A stretch of DNA of 57,023 nucleotides, taken from contig CAZQLD010000006.1 of NCBI GenBank assembly GCA_964594115.1, positions 1-57,023 on the forward strand, given 5' to 3'. Shown piece by piece: positions 35,133 through 43,471 of the stretch. The notes beneath the pieces were generated by a model. That model saw only the letters and a list, made by a program, of their open reading frames with translations, was not told the DNA's origin and did no database searches. Each line of letters begins with the position of its first letter. The first letter of the stretch is position 1. The position numbers and the translations under genes were made by a program. This stretch comes from MFWN01 sp964594115. Lineage in GTDB: Archaea > Nanobdellota > Nanobdellia > Pacearchaeales > GW2011-AR1.

Positions 35133-35616
35133 TTATTTTTATTACAGGTTCTCTTGATGAAGGGTATTCTATAATTGCTAGATTTCCTGCTTCTAATATT
35201 TTGCACCATTCCATTGCTACGGTCTTGCCTATTTTAAAAACCCTTGCTACTGTTGAGATCCTTAGTTCTTTTTTAGTTTTCAAAAGATTATATAATGTAT
35301 CCAGGTCTGTTCCTTTTTTTTCTGACATTTTTTCAATATTTATTCCTGCAAGCTCATTTTTTACTATTTTACTGTTCTTATCCTTTACGAAACTGAATAT
35401 CAGAATTAAAATTAAAACAACCCACTGCATAACTAAAAATACTTTTGAAGCTGGCGAAATATCCTTGTATGTTTTGGAGAGCGTATCTTTTACTGATAGC
35501 CCTGTAAGAACCTTAGTAGACCCGTACTTATAAGAAAGTATTCCTAGGTTTATTAATAAAATAACACCTATAACCAAAACTACCCTAAAAAAAAGGGGTT
35601 TTTCCTCTTTTATCAT
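35122..35616 (-). CDS. Membrane-bound winged-helix protein of pilus cluster
   Basis: 164 residues. Membrane segments at about 8-27 and 58-75 bracket an outside loop that begins with TKVLTGLSV. The C-terminal 70 residues (TLYNLLKTKKELRISTVAR, FKIGKTVAMEWCKILEAGNL and IEYPSSREPVIKI) form a helix-turn-helix plus wing. It is the first gene of the minus-strand pilus operon, directly divergent from the pilin genes. This may be a membrane-tethered transcription regulator of the pilins or an assembly protein with a winged-helix interaction domain; the sequence does not decide. Confidence 0.65.
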   Translation of the reverse strand: MIKEEKPLFFRVVLVIGVILLINLGILSYKYGSTKVLTGLSVKDTLSKTYKDISPASKVFLVMQWVVLILILIFSFVKDKNSKIVKNELAGINIEKMSEKKGTDLDTLYNLLKTKKELRISTVARVFKIGKTVAMEWCKILEAGNLAIIEYPSSREPVIKIIEK

Positions 35617-35667
35617 TTTTCGTTATGTTTAAATATATTCCTTATTATATAATTTATAATCAAGAGA

Positions 35668-35675
35668 TTTATAAA
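35668..35675 (+). promoter_or_regulatory. TATA box and Shine-Dalgarno of the pilin genes
   Basis: TTTATAAA 30 nt before ATG 35702; GAGG about 10 nt before that ATG. A TTTAAATATA-type element near 35628-35637 serves the divergent minus-strand operon. Confidence 0.55.
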
Positions 35676-35701
35676 TCTTGCTAAAAAGAGGAAAATAACA
35701 A

Positions 35702-36127
35702 ATGAACCGAGAAGTGATGTCTGGGCAGGTAAGTATAGAGTACCTTCTTATTATTGGATTTGTAACATTTTTCGTAGTTGTTGTTTTGGGAACAGCATTT
35801 TTTTATAGTGGGAGTATAAGAGATAGTATGAGGGTGACCCAGGTAAATAATTATGCGAATAAGATTATCTCTACTTCTGAGTCAGTATTTTATTCAGGAG
35901 AGCCTTCAAAGGCTACAGTAAGTGTTTACTTACCCCAGGGTGTTGAGAGTGTTGAAATTAGCAACAATAATTTAATTGTCGCAATCCAAACATCATCCGG
36001 AACAAACAAAATGGCCTTTTCAAGTAAGGTCCCAATTTCATTACAGGGAAACTTAACAGCTTCTTCAGGTTTGAAAAAAATTCAGATTATAGCAGAAACA
36101 AATACTGTCACTGTAAGCCAAGTCTAA
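35702..36127 (+). CDS. Archaeal type IV pilin-like protein
   Basis: 141 residues. The short basic leader followed by GQVSIEYLLIIGFVTFFVVV is a class III signal peptide: a prepilin peptidase would cut close to the Gly before QVSIEYL, leaving the Glu at position 5 needed for filament packing. The rest is beta-rich and hydrophilic with no Cys. No prepilin peptidase gene is in the window. It faces the assembly genes divergently and is followed by a second pilin 1 nt later. Confidence 0.83.
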   Translation: MNREVMSGQVSIEYLLIIGFVTFFVVVVLGTAFFYSGSIRDSMRVTQVNNYANKIISTSESVFYSGEPSKATVSVYLPQGVESVEISNNNLIVAIQTSSGTNKMAFSSKVPISLQGNLTASSGLKKIQIIAETNTVTVSQV

Positions 36128-36128
36128 A

Positions 36129-36524
36129 ATGTTGGAAAAAAATGCTCAAACAGCAATTGAATTTGTTATAATGATTGGATTTGTTTTATTTTTCTTTATT
36201 GCTATTCTTTTAGTTGTACAAGAAGGGATGTCTGATAAAATAAAAGAAAAACGAAATCTCGCTGCTAAGGAAATAGCTTTGATTGTACAAGATGAAATTA
36301 ATCTTGCTTTGGAGTCAAGCGATGGTTACTACCGTGAATTTGAAATTCCTAATAAAGTTGGAAGTCAAAATTATGATATACAGATAATTGAGGATATGGT
36401 CTATGTGAACACTACTGACAATGAGTATGCCATCGCCCTTCCAGTACCAAAGATTACAGGAAATGTTCAAAAAGGAACAAACAGCATTCAAAAAGAAAAA
36501 GGCGAGATTAAACTTAATGCATAA
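36129..36524 (+). CDS. Second archaeal type IV pilin-like protein
   Basis: 131 residues, starting 1 nt after the first pilin stop. Leader plus hydrophobic stretch is KNAQTAIEFVIMIGFVLFFF, with the Glu of TAIEF in the pilin +5-like position. The exterior domain is acidic and the C-terminus carries KITGNVQKG. It may be a minor pilin or second subunit of the same filament. Confidence 0.78.
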   Translation: MLEKNAQTAIEFVIMIGFVLFFFIAILLVVQEGMSDKIKEKRNLAAKEIALIVQDEINLALESSDGYYREFEIPNKVGSQNYDIQIIEDMVYVNTTDNEYAIALPVPKITGNVQKGTNSIQKEKGEIKLNA

Positions 36525-36547
36525 AAAAGCTAGAGGGTTAAGAAATA

Positions 36548-36555
36548 TTTAAATA
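36548..36555 (+). promoter_or_regulatory. TATA box of CYTH-acs genes
   Basis: TTTAAATA 41 nt before ATG 36592, with GAGG at 36584-36587 as a ribosome site. Confidence 0.5.
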
Positions 36556-36591
36556 CTTAACTTTTTTCTTTAGATTGTAAAAAGAGGAAAA

Positions 36592-37188
36592 ATGGCATGG
36601 CTAGAAGTTGAGACAAAAGTAAAAATTGATAAAGATGAAGTTAATGAGTTAAGAAAGAGAATTAAGAAGATTGCTAGATTTAAGAAAAAAGAGACAAGAG
36701 GAGATGATTATTTTGCAATAAGAAGATTCAGAAAGAAAAAATATCCTAAAAAGGCATTTAGAATTAGAAAAAAACCAAATAAATTTGAAATTAATTTCAA
36801 GAAGTGGTTGACAAAATATTGGGATGATAAGATTGTTGTTAAACAAGAGTTTGAATTTACATTAAAAAATAAAGAGAATGTTGATAAATTGCTTGCATTA
36901 TTCAGAGATTTAGGTTTTAGACAGTGGATGAAAAAGAGAAAGACATCTGAATCTTACCTTCATAAAAAAGACAAACGAATAGTTATAGAAATAAACAGAG
37001 TCGCACATTTGGGGTATTTTATGGAAATAGAGTATTTAGCACAAAAAAGTGAAATGCAAAAAGCAAAAAAGAAGATTAGACAAACATTAAAAGAACTAGA
37101 AATCAAACAGAAACAAATAAATAATACTGGATATACTAAAATGTTGTGGGATAAAGGTATAAAAGACAAGAGATATTTTATTAAGTAG
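36592..37188 (+). CDS. CYTH domain protein (CyaB/ThTPase-like)
   Basis: 198 residues. The N-terminal strand LEVETKVKI carries the E-x-E-x-K signature (Glu5, Glu7, Lys9) of the CYTH fold, a tunnel-shaped barrel that binds triphosphates with divalent metal. Later basic strands (FRIRKKPNKFEINFK, KKRKTSESYL), the strand IVIEINRVAHLGYFMEIEY and the GYTKML end are those of the archaeal CyaB group. Members hydrolyse or cyclise nucleotide or thiamine triphosphates; the archaeal role is not settled. The stop TAG is part of the GGAG ribosome site of the next gene, so it is coupled to acs. Confidence 0.85.
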   Translation: MAWLEVETKVKIDKDEVNELRKRIKKIARFKKKETRGDDYFAIRRFRKKKYPKKAFRIRKKPNKFEINFKKWLTKYWDDKIVVKQEFEFTLKNKENVDKLLALFRDLGFRQWMKKRKTSESYLHKKDKRIVIEINRVAHLGYFMEIEYLAQKSEMQKAKKKIRQTLKELEIKQKQINNTGYTKMLWDKGIKDKRYFIK

Positions 37189-37197
37189 GAGAAAAAG

Positions 37198-39120
37198 ATG
37201 GTAAAAAAATATATAATAAAAAAAGGCAAGAGATACTGGCCAAGCAAAGAAATGAAAAAAATTGCTTGGATTAAAGATGAGAAGATTTACAAACAAGCTG
37301 CTAAAAATCCAATCAAGTTCTGGGAAAAATTAGCTAAAGAAGGATTGGATTGGGAAAAACCGTGGAAAAAAGCTTATGAACAAAAACTTCCGTATTTTTA
37401 CTGGTTTAAAGGAGGAAAACTGAATTTTTCCTATAATTGTGTTGACAGGTGGATAGAAAAACAAGGAGAGAAAACTGCTTTAATATGGGTTCCTGAGCCA
37501 ACAAATGAAAGACCCCTCAAATTAACTTATAGACAATTATATGATGGCGTTAATAGATTTGCAAATGTCCTGAAAAAAAATGGTATTAAAAAAGGAGATG
37601 TTGTTGCCATCTATCTTCCCATGGTTCCTGAAGCATTGATTGCAATGTTGGCTTGCACAAGGGTTGGGGCTATACATTCTGTTGTTTTTTCTGCTTTTTC
37701 TGCAGATGCACTAAAAGCAAGAATCGAAGATGGTAAAGCTAAATTACTAGTCACAGCAGATGGTTATTACAGAAGAGGTGAAAAAGAAAATTTAATTAAA
37801 AAGGCAAAAAATGCTATTAAAAAAACAACTATAAAAAGAGTTATTGTTGTTTCTAGGCTAGGACAAAAGATTTCTGGAAAAAAATTCTTGGATTTTGGAA
37901 AAGAGATTAAAGACGCAGAACCTCACTATCCCCCAGAGCCTATGAATTCTGAAGATATTATGTTTATTCTCTATACATCTGGAACAACAGGAAAGCCGAA
38001 AGGAATTGTCCATGACACCGGAGGTTATGCTGTCCAGGCTCATTATACTTGTAAATGGAACTTTAATCTAAGAGAAGAGGATATTATGTGGTGCACTGCT
38101 GATATCGGATGGATTACAGGACATACTTATGCTTTTTATGGGCCATTGTTAAATGGCTCTACTAGTTTAATTTATGAGGGCTCCCCAGACTTTCCAGACC
38201 CTGGAAGGTGGTGGGAGATTATCCAAAACCATAGGGTAACAGTATTTTATACTGCTCCAACTGCAATTAGGATGTTTATGAAATTCGGAGATAAATGGCT
38301 AGAAAAATACAACTTAAAAAGCTTAAAAATTTTAGCTACTGTAGGAGAACCAATTGATGATGAGTCTTGGAAATGGTACTTAAACAAGGTAGGAAAAGGC
38401 AGATGCCCCTTAATTGACACTTGGTGGCAAACAGAAACTGGAGGAACTCTTATAAATGCCCTTCCTGGAGTGGGCCCCTTTGTTCCAACTGTTGCTGGAA
38501 GAAGTTTTCCTGGAACAAAACATATTATTATAGATGAAGAAGGAAAAGAGTTAAAGACAGGAAAAACAGGATTTTTAGTCCAAGTTAGTCCTTTTGCTCC
38601 TGGAATGTTACATGGAGTTTATAAAAATCATAAAAAATATGTAGAGACTTATTGGAGATTTAAGGATAAGTATGATACAAGTGATGGAGCATATTTAAGA
38701 GATGGTTTAATCAGAATTACAGGAAGAACAGATGATGTTATGAAGGTTGCTGGACACAGATTAGCAACAGCTGAATTAGAAGATGCAATAAATAATGATA
38801 AAAAAGTTAATGAGTGCGCGGTAGTCCCTATACCCGATAAGATTAAAGGGCAGGTTCCTGTTGCTTTTGTTGTTTTAAAACACGGGAAAGCATCTGAAAA
38901 AATTGAAAAACATATTAAAAAACATGTTGACAAAAAAATAGGGCCAACTGCCCGCCCTGCTAAGGTTTATTTTGTTGAAGATTTACCAAAAACAAGAAGC
39001 GGAAAAATCATGAGGAGAATATTAAAAAACCTGCTTGCAGGAGAAGAGCCCCAAGGACTAATGACATTAGTTAATCCTAAAATTGTTGAAAAAATTAAGA
39101 AAATTATTTCTGAGAAATAA
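37198..39120 (+). CDS. acsA: Acetyl-CoA synthetase, AMP-forming
   Basis: 640 residues, normal for ACS. Converts acetate, ATP and CoA to acetyl-CoA, AMP and pyrophosphate in the cytoplasm. The P-loop-like motif is YTSGTTGKPKG (about 259-269); acetate pocket and adenylate motifs WCTADIGWITGH, DTWWQTETGG, YLRDGLIRITGRTDDVMK are present, and the C-terminal TRSGKIMRR contains the Lys that can be regulated by acetylation (about 603). The start is fixed by GGAG 6-9 nt upstream. With the oxidoreductase at 40398-42894 this gives the cell routes to and from acetyl-CoA. Confidence 0.95.
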   Translation: MVKKYIIKKGKRYWPSKEMKKIAWIKDEKIYKQAAKNPIKFWEKLAKEGLDWEKPWKKAYEQKLPYFYWFKGGKLNFSYNCVDRWIEKQGEKTALIWVPEPTNERPLKLTYRQLYDGVNRFANVLKKNGIKKGDVVAIYLPMVPEALIAMLACTRVGAIHSVVFSAFSADALKARIEDGKAKLLVTADGYYRRGEKENLIKKAKNAIKKTTIKRVIVVSRLGQKISGKKFLDFGKEIKDAEPHYPPEPMNSEDIMFILYTSGTTGKPKGIVHDTGGYAVQAHYTCKWNFNLREEDIMWCTADIGWITGHTYAFYGPLLNGSTSLIYEGSPDFPDPGRWWEIIQNHRVTVFYTAPTAIRMFMKFGDKWLEKYNLKSLKILATVGEPIDDESWKWYLNKVGKGRCPLIDTWWQTETGGTLINALPGVGPFVPTVAGRSFPGTKHIIIDEEGKELKTGKTGFLVQVSPFAPGMLHGVYKNHKKYVETYWRFKDKYDTSDGAYLRDGLIRITGRTDDVMKVAGHRLATAELEDAINNDKKVNECAVVPIPDKIKGQVPVAFVVLKHGKASEKIEKHIKKHVDKKIGPTARPAKVYFVEDLPKTRSGKIMRRILKNLLAGEEPQGLMTLVNPKIVEKIKKIISEK

Positions 39121-39128
39121 AATTAAAT

Positions 39129-40298
39129 TTATTTATTAATAATTATTTTTATTAAGATCATAAATAAAATAATGAAAATAATTCCAAGTATAGAAAGTGT
39201 TATGGTGTTATCTGTAAAAAATCCTCCAAGAGTTGGCAATTCTGTTGAAGGGGCCTGGGTTCTTAACTCTAATTCTTCTGTTTCATTAATCTCAGAAAGA
39301 TTAGTAAGTTTTTGCTCAAGATTTTCAAATAAATCAAATTCTTGTTTTTTATTGCTAATATCAGATTGCCATTCTATAAACTCATTATCATCTTTAAACT
39401 CTATAAACTTATTTTCATTAAAAACATAATATGCTCTCTCGCTATTGTTTATCCCATAGTGTTTGAAATATTCTTGTTTTAGTGTTGCAAGTCGTGGCTT
39501 TGTTTCTATATCTTTATTTACAATTCTCTTTTTAAGCTCTGTTTTTCCTTGGTCATAATAAAGATAATAATCATCTATATAACAGAAAGTTGTCACATGA
39601 GAAGCAAATATAACATTGTAACAGTTTAAAGAGTGATTATATGCTAGAAATAAAGAAAGCAAAGCAGTATTATAATCCTCGCAGTCTCCTTGTTTTAATT
39701 CTAATGTTTCTAAAGGGGTCTGCCAGTAATTCTCTTTATTAAAGTCCCAGTCTTTTGTATAATTTATTTTATTATTAAGATAATTATTTATTTCAGATAA
39801 GTCTTCAAGAACCTCTTCATTTCTAATATCAATATTTTCTAATTCTATAGCTACCTTATCTGGCTGGATAAACCCAATTAATTCTCTTTTTGCTGGATTA
39901 TGGGGGTTTATCTTTGTTTTAAAATTGAAAACACTATCCCCTAAAAAATAATGCCTTTCAATTTCAAATGCTTTCCAGTATTTATCAAAAAACAAATCAG
40001 TATCAAAGCAATTATCCAATCTTCCAAAAAGTGAGATGTTAGACTTATTGTTGAAATTTTCTTCATAATTAGCAAGAGTTAAATTGAAATATCCTTGGTT
40101 TGTCTTGCCTATTATCTTTTTTCCAATAGAAACATAACCATCCAAACTACAGTTGGTAAGCTCATCGTAAAAATAAAACCGCACTTGTTTTCTTAAAGCT
40201 TCTACAACATATCCTGTAAATTTCCAAGACGCAAAAAAAACCAAAGCTATCATAAGAATCACTATAATTACAACCCAGACATTAACTCTTTTTTCCAT
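39129..40298 (-). CDS. Membrane-anchored transglutaminase-like protein
   Basis: 389 residues. One N-terminal membrane segment (VWVVIIVILMIALVFFA) followed at once by WKFTGYVVEAL, and one C-terminal segment (ITLSILGIIFIILFMILI), so the middle is outside. The core has the transglutaminase/peptidase triad pattern: Cys in ELKQGDCEDYNTALLSLF, His in IFASHVTTFC, Asp in YLYYDQG. Such domains cut or crosslink peptides at the surface. The tail before the last helix is acidic with Pro/Thr. Encoded alone, facing the acs gene tail to tail. Confidence 0.72.
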   Translation of the reverse strand: MEKRVNVWVVIIVILMIALVFFASWKFTGYVVEALRKQVRFYFYDELTNCSLDGYVSIGKKIIGKTNQGYFNLTLANYEENFNNKSNISLFGRLDNCFDTDLFFDKYWKAFEIERHYFLGDSVFNFKTKINPHNPAKRELIGFIQPDKVAIELENIDIRNEEVLEDLSEINNYLNNKINYTKDWDFNKENYWQTPLETLELKQGDCEDYNTALLSLFLAYNHSLNCYNVIFASHVTTFCYIDDYYLYYDQGKTELKKRIVNKDIETKPRLATLKQEYFKHYGINNSERAYYVFNENKFIEFKDDNEFIEWQSDISNKKQEFDLFENLEQKLTNLSEINETEELELRTQAPSTELPTLGGFFTDNTITLSILGIIFIILFMILIKIIINK

Positions 40299-40362
40299 AA
40301 TTTACATAGTTATTAAAAGTATAAAAATATACCTAAAAAACATTTTGGGGCCTTGAAAAACA

Positions 40363-40370
40363 TTTAAATA
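40363..40370 (+). promoter_or_regulatory. TATA box of the 2-oxoacid oxidoreductase operon
   Basis: TTTAAATA, 31 nt before ATG 40398, in a 99-nt divergent intergenic region. Confidence 0.55.
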
Positions 40371-40397
40371 TCTCTTTTCTGTATTTTTATTATAAAA

Positions 40398-41912
40398 ATG
40401 AGGTTGAATATTTTAATTGGGGGGAAAGCAGGGCAAGGTATTAACAAGATATCTGAGATTGTCAGCAAGGTTATGAATGAATATGGGTATTTTACATTTA
40501 ATTATAGAGATTACCCTAGTTTAATCAGAGGAGGGCATAATTTTAATATTCTTTCTATATCAGATGAGCATGTTGCAAGTTATGAAAGTAAGCTGGATGG
40601 GGTTGTTGCTATGGATGATAAGACAATCGAGCTTCATAAAAAACAACTAAAAAAAGATGGATTTATTATAACTTTTAAGGGATTTGAAAATCTTGGGAGA
40701 AATTTAAATGTTGCTCAGTCAGGCGCTTTGATGAAGGTTTTGGGATTGAACAAACAGGTTTTAATTAGTGAAGTAGAAAATCAGTTTCACAACCAGGAGT
40801 CTAATAAAGCTGCTGAACTTGGGTTTAACAGCCAGAAAGAGAAATTTAAGCTGCAGAAATTAGACAATAAAATCAAAAAGATAGTTGGAAATGCTGGAAT
40901 TGCACAAGGTGCAATTAATTCTGGACTTAATGTTTATCTTGCTTATCCAATGACTCCTGCAACAGGTGTTTTACATGAGCTTGCTGGAAGCCAGGAAAAA
41001 TATGGACATTTAGTTTTTCAGGCAGAAAATGAAATTGCTGTTGTTAATGCGGGGATAGGGGCAAGTTTTTCTGGAGCTAAGACAATGGTGGGAACTTCAG
41101 GAGGTGGTTTTGACTTAATGACAGAAGGATTAAGCTTACAGGGAATGTCTGAAATTCCTTTAGTAGTTTATCTGGCAAGCCGTCCAGGTCCTGCAACTGG
41201 AATTCCGACATACCAAATGCAAGGAGATTTAGATATTGCATTAAGAAGCGGTCATGGAGAGTTTCCAAGAGTTGTTGTGTGTCCTGGAGACCCAATTGAA
41301 GCAATAGAAAAAACAAACGAAGCATTTTACTTAAGTGAGAAATTTAGATGTTTATCTATTGTTTTAGGTGATAAACATCTAGCTGAAAGTGAGTTTAGTT
41401 TTAATGAAAGCCCGAATAAGCCCTTGAAAGTAAAGATTAAAAGAAAGGTTCCTGGGGAAGCTATTGTCAAAGCAAGCAGTTATGAACATGACAAACACGG
41501 AAATACAATAGAAAATGCAAAAATTGCAAGGAAAAATGGTGAAAAAAGGTTAAAGAGATATGAAAAAATAAAAAAAGCATGCAAGAAGTTTGAGATGATT
41601 AAGATTCATGGAAATTTAAAAAGTAAGAACTTAATTGTTGGTTGGGGCTCAACAAAGGGGGCTATTTTAGATGCTATTAAGGGATTAGATTATAAATTTT
41701 TACAGGTTTTATATGCAAAACCAGTGTCAGATGAAATTAGAGAGGAGCTGAAAAAAGCTGAAAAAATTATCTTAATAGAGAATAATTTAACAGGCTTAAT
41801 GGGTAGGATTATCCGAGAAAAAACAGGAATTAGCATTAAAAACCGTATTTTAAAATATGATGCAAGGCCTTTTACATCAGATGAATTAAAAGAGGAGATT
41901 TTGAAAATATGA
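40398..41912 (+). CDS. korA: 2-oxoacid:acceptor oxidoreductase, fused gamma-alpha subunit
   Basis: 504 residues. The gamma domain comes first (LIGGKAGQGINKISEIV, YPSLIRGGHNF), then the alpha (pyrimidine-binding) domain from about 165: GNAGIAQGAINSGL, AYPMTPATG, VFQAENEIAVVNAGIGASF, TSGGGFDLMTEGLSL, and a transketolase-like C-terminal domain. With the beta subunit it oxidises a 2-oxoacid with CoA and thiamine diphosphate, reducing ferredoxin. The fused gamma-alpha form is common for 2-oxoglutarate or branched-chain enzymes; substrate not proven. Its TGA overlaps the ATG of a zinc-ribbon gene (ATGA). Confidence 0.88.
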   Translation: MRLNILIGGKAGQGINKISEIVSKVMNEYGYFTFNYRDYPSLIRGGHNFNILSISDEHVASYESKLDGVVAMDDKTIELHKKQLKKDGFIITFKGFENLGRNLNVAQSGALMKVLGLNKQVLISEVENQFHNQESNKAAELGFNSQKEKFKLQKLDNKIKKIVGNAGIAQGAINSGLNVYLAYPMTPATGVLHELAGSQEKYGHLVFQAENEIAVVNAGIGASFSGAKTMVGTSGGGFDLMTEGLSLQGMSEIPLVVYLASRPGPATGIPTYQMQGDLDIALRSGHGEFPRVVVCPGDPIEAIEKTNEAFYLSEKFRCLSIVLGDKHLAESEFSFNESPNKPLKVKIKRKVPGEAIVKASSYEHDKHGNTIENAKIARKNGEKRLKRYEKIKKACKKFEMIKIHGNLKSKNLIVGWGSTKGAILDAIKGLDYKFLQVLYAKPVSDEIREELKKAEKIILIENNLTGLMGRIIREKTGISIKNRILKYDARPFTSDELKEEILKI

Positions 41913-42064
41913 GAATAAAATTTTGTCCAAAATGCAAAGGAACAACCATAGTTGCAGTAGCTGGTGCGCAGATAGGATTGTTCAAGTGTGCGGACTGTAA
42001 GTTTAGAAGCCCGATGTTTCCTGAAAAAGAAATTGATGAGAAAGAGTTAGGGGAGAAAAAATGA
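41909..42064 (+). CDS. 51-residue zinc-ribbon protein inserted in the oxidoreductase operon
   Basis: A short ORF that overlaps both neighbours by ATGA. It encodes MRIKFCPKCKGTTIVAVAG, then FKCADCKFRSPMFP and an acidic tail. The two C-x2-C pairs are spaced as in a zinc ribbon; there are only four Cys, so it is not a two-cluster ferredoxin subunit, which is what one would expect at this position in some relatives. The double overlap shows that it is translated together with alpha and beta. A role as an assembly or accessory subunit is an inference; a rubredoxin-like iron site is the alternative. Confidence 0.8.
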   Translation: MRIKFCPKCKGTTIVAVAGAQIGLFKCADCKFRSPMFPEKEIDEKELGEKK

Positions 42065-42894
42065 GCACAAAAGAAAAACTAAATACAAAAAATGAAATAA
42101 CCTGGTGTCCTGGATGCCCTAATCATATGACTTTAGAGGCTGTCAAGCAAGCCTTATCAAAATTAATTAACGGAAAGTTTGTAAAGCAAGAGAGCATTGT
42201 TATGTCAACTGGAATTGGGTGCCATACTAAGATATTTGATTATCTTAATATTGGAGGAATTTATGGTTTACATGGAAGAGTTTTACCAACTTGTTTAGGT
42301 ATGAAATTAGGCAATCCTAACCTTGTTGTCTTAGGTTTTGCAGGTGACGGAGATACTTATGCAGAAGGAATGGGGCATTTTATTCATGCAGGAAGATATA
42401 ATTGTGATATGACTATGGTTGTTAGTGACAATCAGTCTTTCTCTTTAACTACTGGACAACCAACCCCAACAACACAACAAGGATATAAGAGCAAGGCATC
42501 TCCTTTAGGAGAGTTTAATCTTCCTTTAAATCCTCTTAAACTAGCACTTGCAAGTGGGGCTAGTTTTATTGCAAGAGTAAATGCTAAAAACATCCTGCAT
42601 ACAGCTGAAATTATTGAAAAAGCAATAAAACACAAGGGATTTTCATTTATTGAAGTTATACAAGACTGTTTGATTTTTAATCTAGAAATAAATGACAAGG
42701 ATAAGTTAATGTATAAAGTTGAGAACAAAGACAAGAAAACAGCTGAAAAACTAGTAGATGAGTGGGATTATAATAGCAAGAAAGGAAAAATTCCTATTGG
42801 AATTATTTTTCAGGAACAAAGACAAACATTAGATGAAGAATGGCCTCAGCTTTCTGAGCTAAAAAAGAAAAAAGTTGGGTGGAAGGATAAATAG
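42061..42894 (+). CDS. korB: 2-oxoacid:ferredoxin oxidoreductase, beta subunit (thiamine diphosphate-binding)
   Basis: 277 residues. The N-terminus has WCPGCPNHM, whose Cys pair is part of the cluster-binding set in this subunit; GIGCHTKIFDYL, LHGRVLPTCLGMKLGNP, and the thiamine diphosphate/Mg motif GFAGDGDTYAEGMGH (about 94-107) with DNQSFSLTTGQPTPTT follow. It forms the catalytic centre with the alpha subunit, in the cytoplasm. Its ATG overlaps the stop of the zinc-ribbon gene. No ferredoxin subunit gene is in the operon, so a free ferredoxin must accept the electrons. Confidence 0.9.
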   Translation: MSTKEKLNTKNEITWCPGCPNHMTLEAVKQALSKLINGKFVKQESIVMSTGIGCHTKIFDYLNIGGIYGLHGRVLPTCLGMKLGNPNLVVLGFAGDGDTYAEGMGHFIHAGRYNCDMTMVVSDNQSFSLTTGQPTPTTQQGYKSKASPLGEFNLPLNPLKLALASGASFIARVNAKNILHTAEIIEKAIKHKGFSFIEVIQDCLIFNLEINDKDKLMYKVENKDKKTAEKLVDEWDYNSKKGKIPIGIIFQEQRQTLDEEWPQLSELKKKKVGWKDK

Positions 42895-42918
42895 TTACTT
42901 CTTAAAAAAATCAAAAGA

Positions 42919-42953
42919 TTTAAATATTAATGTTATATTAATATGGTATTAAT
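42919..42953 (+). promoter_or_regulatory. Toxin-antitoxin promoter with three phased ATTAAT palindromes
   Basis: TTTAAATA (42919-42926) is followed by ATTAAT at 42926-42931, 42937-42942 and 42948-42953. Each hexamer is its own reverse complement and successive copies start 11 bp apart, one helical turn. This sits between the TATA box and ATG 42963, where an autorepressing antitoxin would bind. Confidence 0.55.
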
Positions 42954-42962
42954 TATGGGAAA

Positions 42963-43190
42963 ATGGTTAAAGCAATAGTAGATATTGATGAACGGGCTAA
43001 TAGAATCTTAAATATAGTGAAAGCTAAAGAAGACTTAAAAGATAAAAGTGATGCTATAAATTTAGTTGTTAGTATTTATGGTAGAGAAATGCTGGAGCCT
43101 GAATTAAGGCCAGAATTCATTAAAGAACTATTAGAAGCGCAAAGAGAAGAAACTGTAAAAGTTAGTGATCTTTCTAAACATTACAGGTGA
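42963..43190 (+). CDS. Antitoxin-like protein (DUF2683-type, ribbon-helix-helix candidate)
   Basis: 75 residues. VKAIVDIDERANRILNIVKA and KDKSDAINLVVSIYGREML have the strand-helix-helix layout of small antitoxins in archaeal RelE pairs; the C-terminal PEFIKELLEAQ...KVSDLSKHY is the toxin-wrapping tail. It would neutralise the RelE-like toxin encoded 7 nt downstream and repress its own promoter at the phased ATTAAT sites (inference). Confidence 0.8.
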   Translation: MVKAIVDIDERANRILNIVKAKEDLKDKSDAINLVVSIYGREMLEPELRPEFIKELLEAQREETVKVSDLSKHYR

Positions 43191-43197
43191 AAAGAGG

Positions 43198-43464
43198 ATG
43201 TACAATCTGGAAATTAGAAAATCTGTTGACAGGATATTTAGAAAGCTAGCTAAAAAAGATGGAATTTCTTTTAATTACATTGACAGAAAAATTCTTGAAA
43301 TAAGGGAGAATCCTTATCACTTTAAACCATTAAAAAAACCACTGCAGAGTTACAGGAGAGTCCATATAGGAAATTATGTATTGGTCTATTCAATTAATGA
43401 AAAAACAAAAACAGTCCTTATTGAAAGATACAAACATCATGATGAAGTGTATTTAATAGACTAA
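43198..43464 (+). CDS. RelE/ParE-family toxin
   Basis: 88 residues from ATG 43198, which has an AGAGG ribosome site just before it; an ORF from 43165 would overlap the antitoxin. MYNLEIRKSVDRIFRKLAKK, the central HFKPLKKPLQSYRRVHIGNYVLVYSI and the C-terminal VLIERYKHHDEVY are the RelE fold, with basic residues and the final Tyr/His positions suited to ribosome-dependent mRNA cleavage. The antitoxin gene precedes it. Confidence 0.87.
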   Translation: MYNLEIRKSVDRIFRKLAKKDGISFNYIDRKILEIRENPYHFKPLKKPLQSYRRVHIGNYVLVYSINEKTKTVLIERYKHHDEVYLID

Positions 43465-43471
43465 ACAGTTA

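Noticed and set aside
41909..42064. Ferredoxin delta subunit
   Set aside because: Only four Cys in two CxxC pairs with no CxxCxxCxxxCP pattern; a zinc or rubredoxin-like site fits better.
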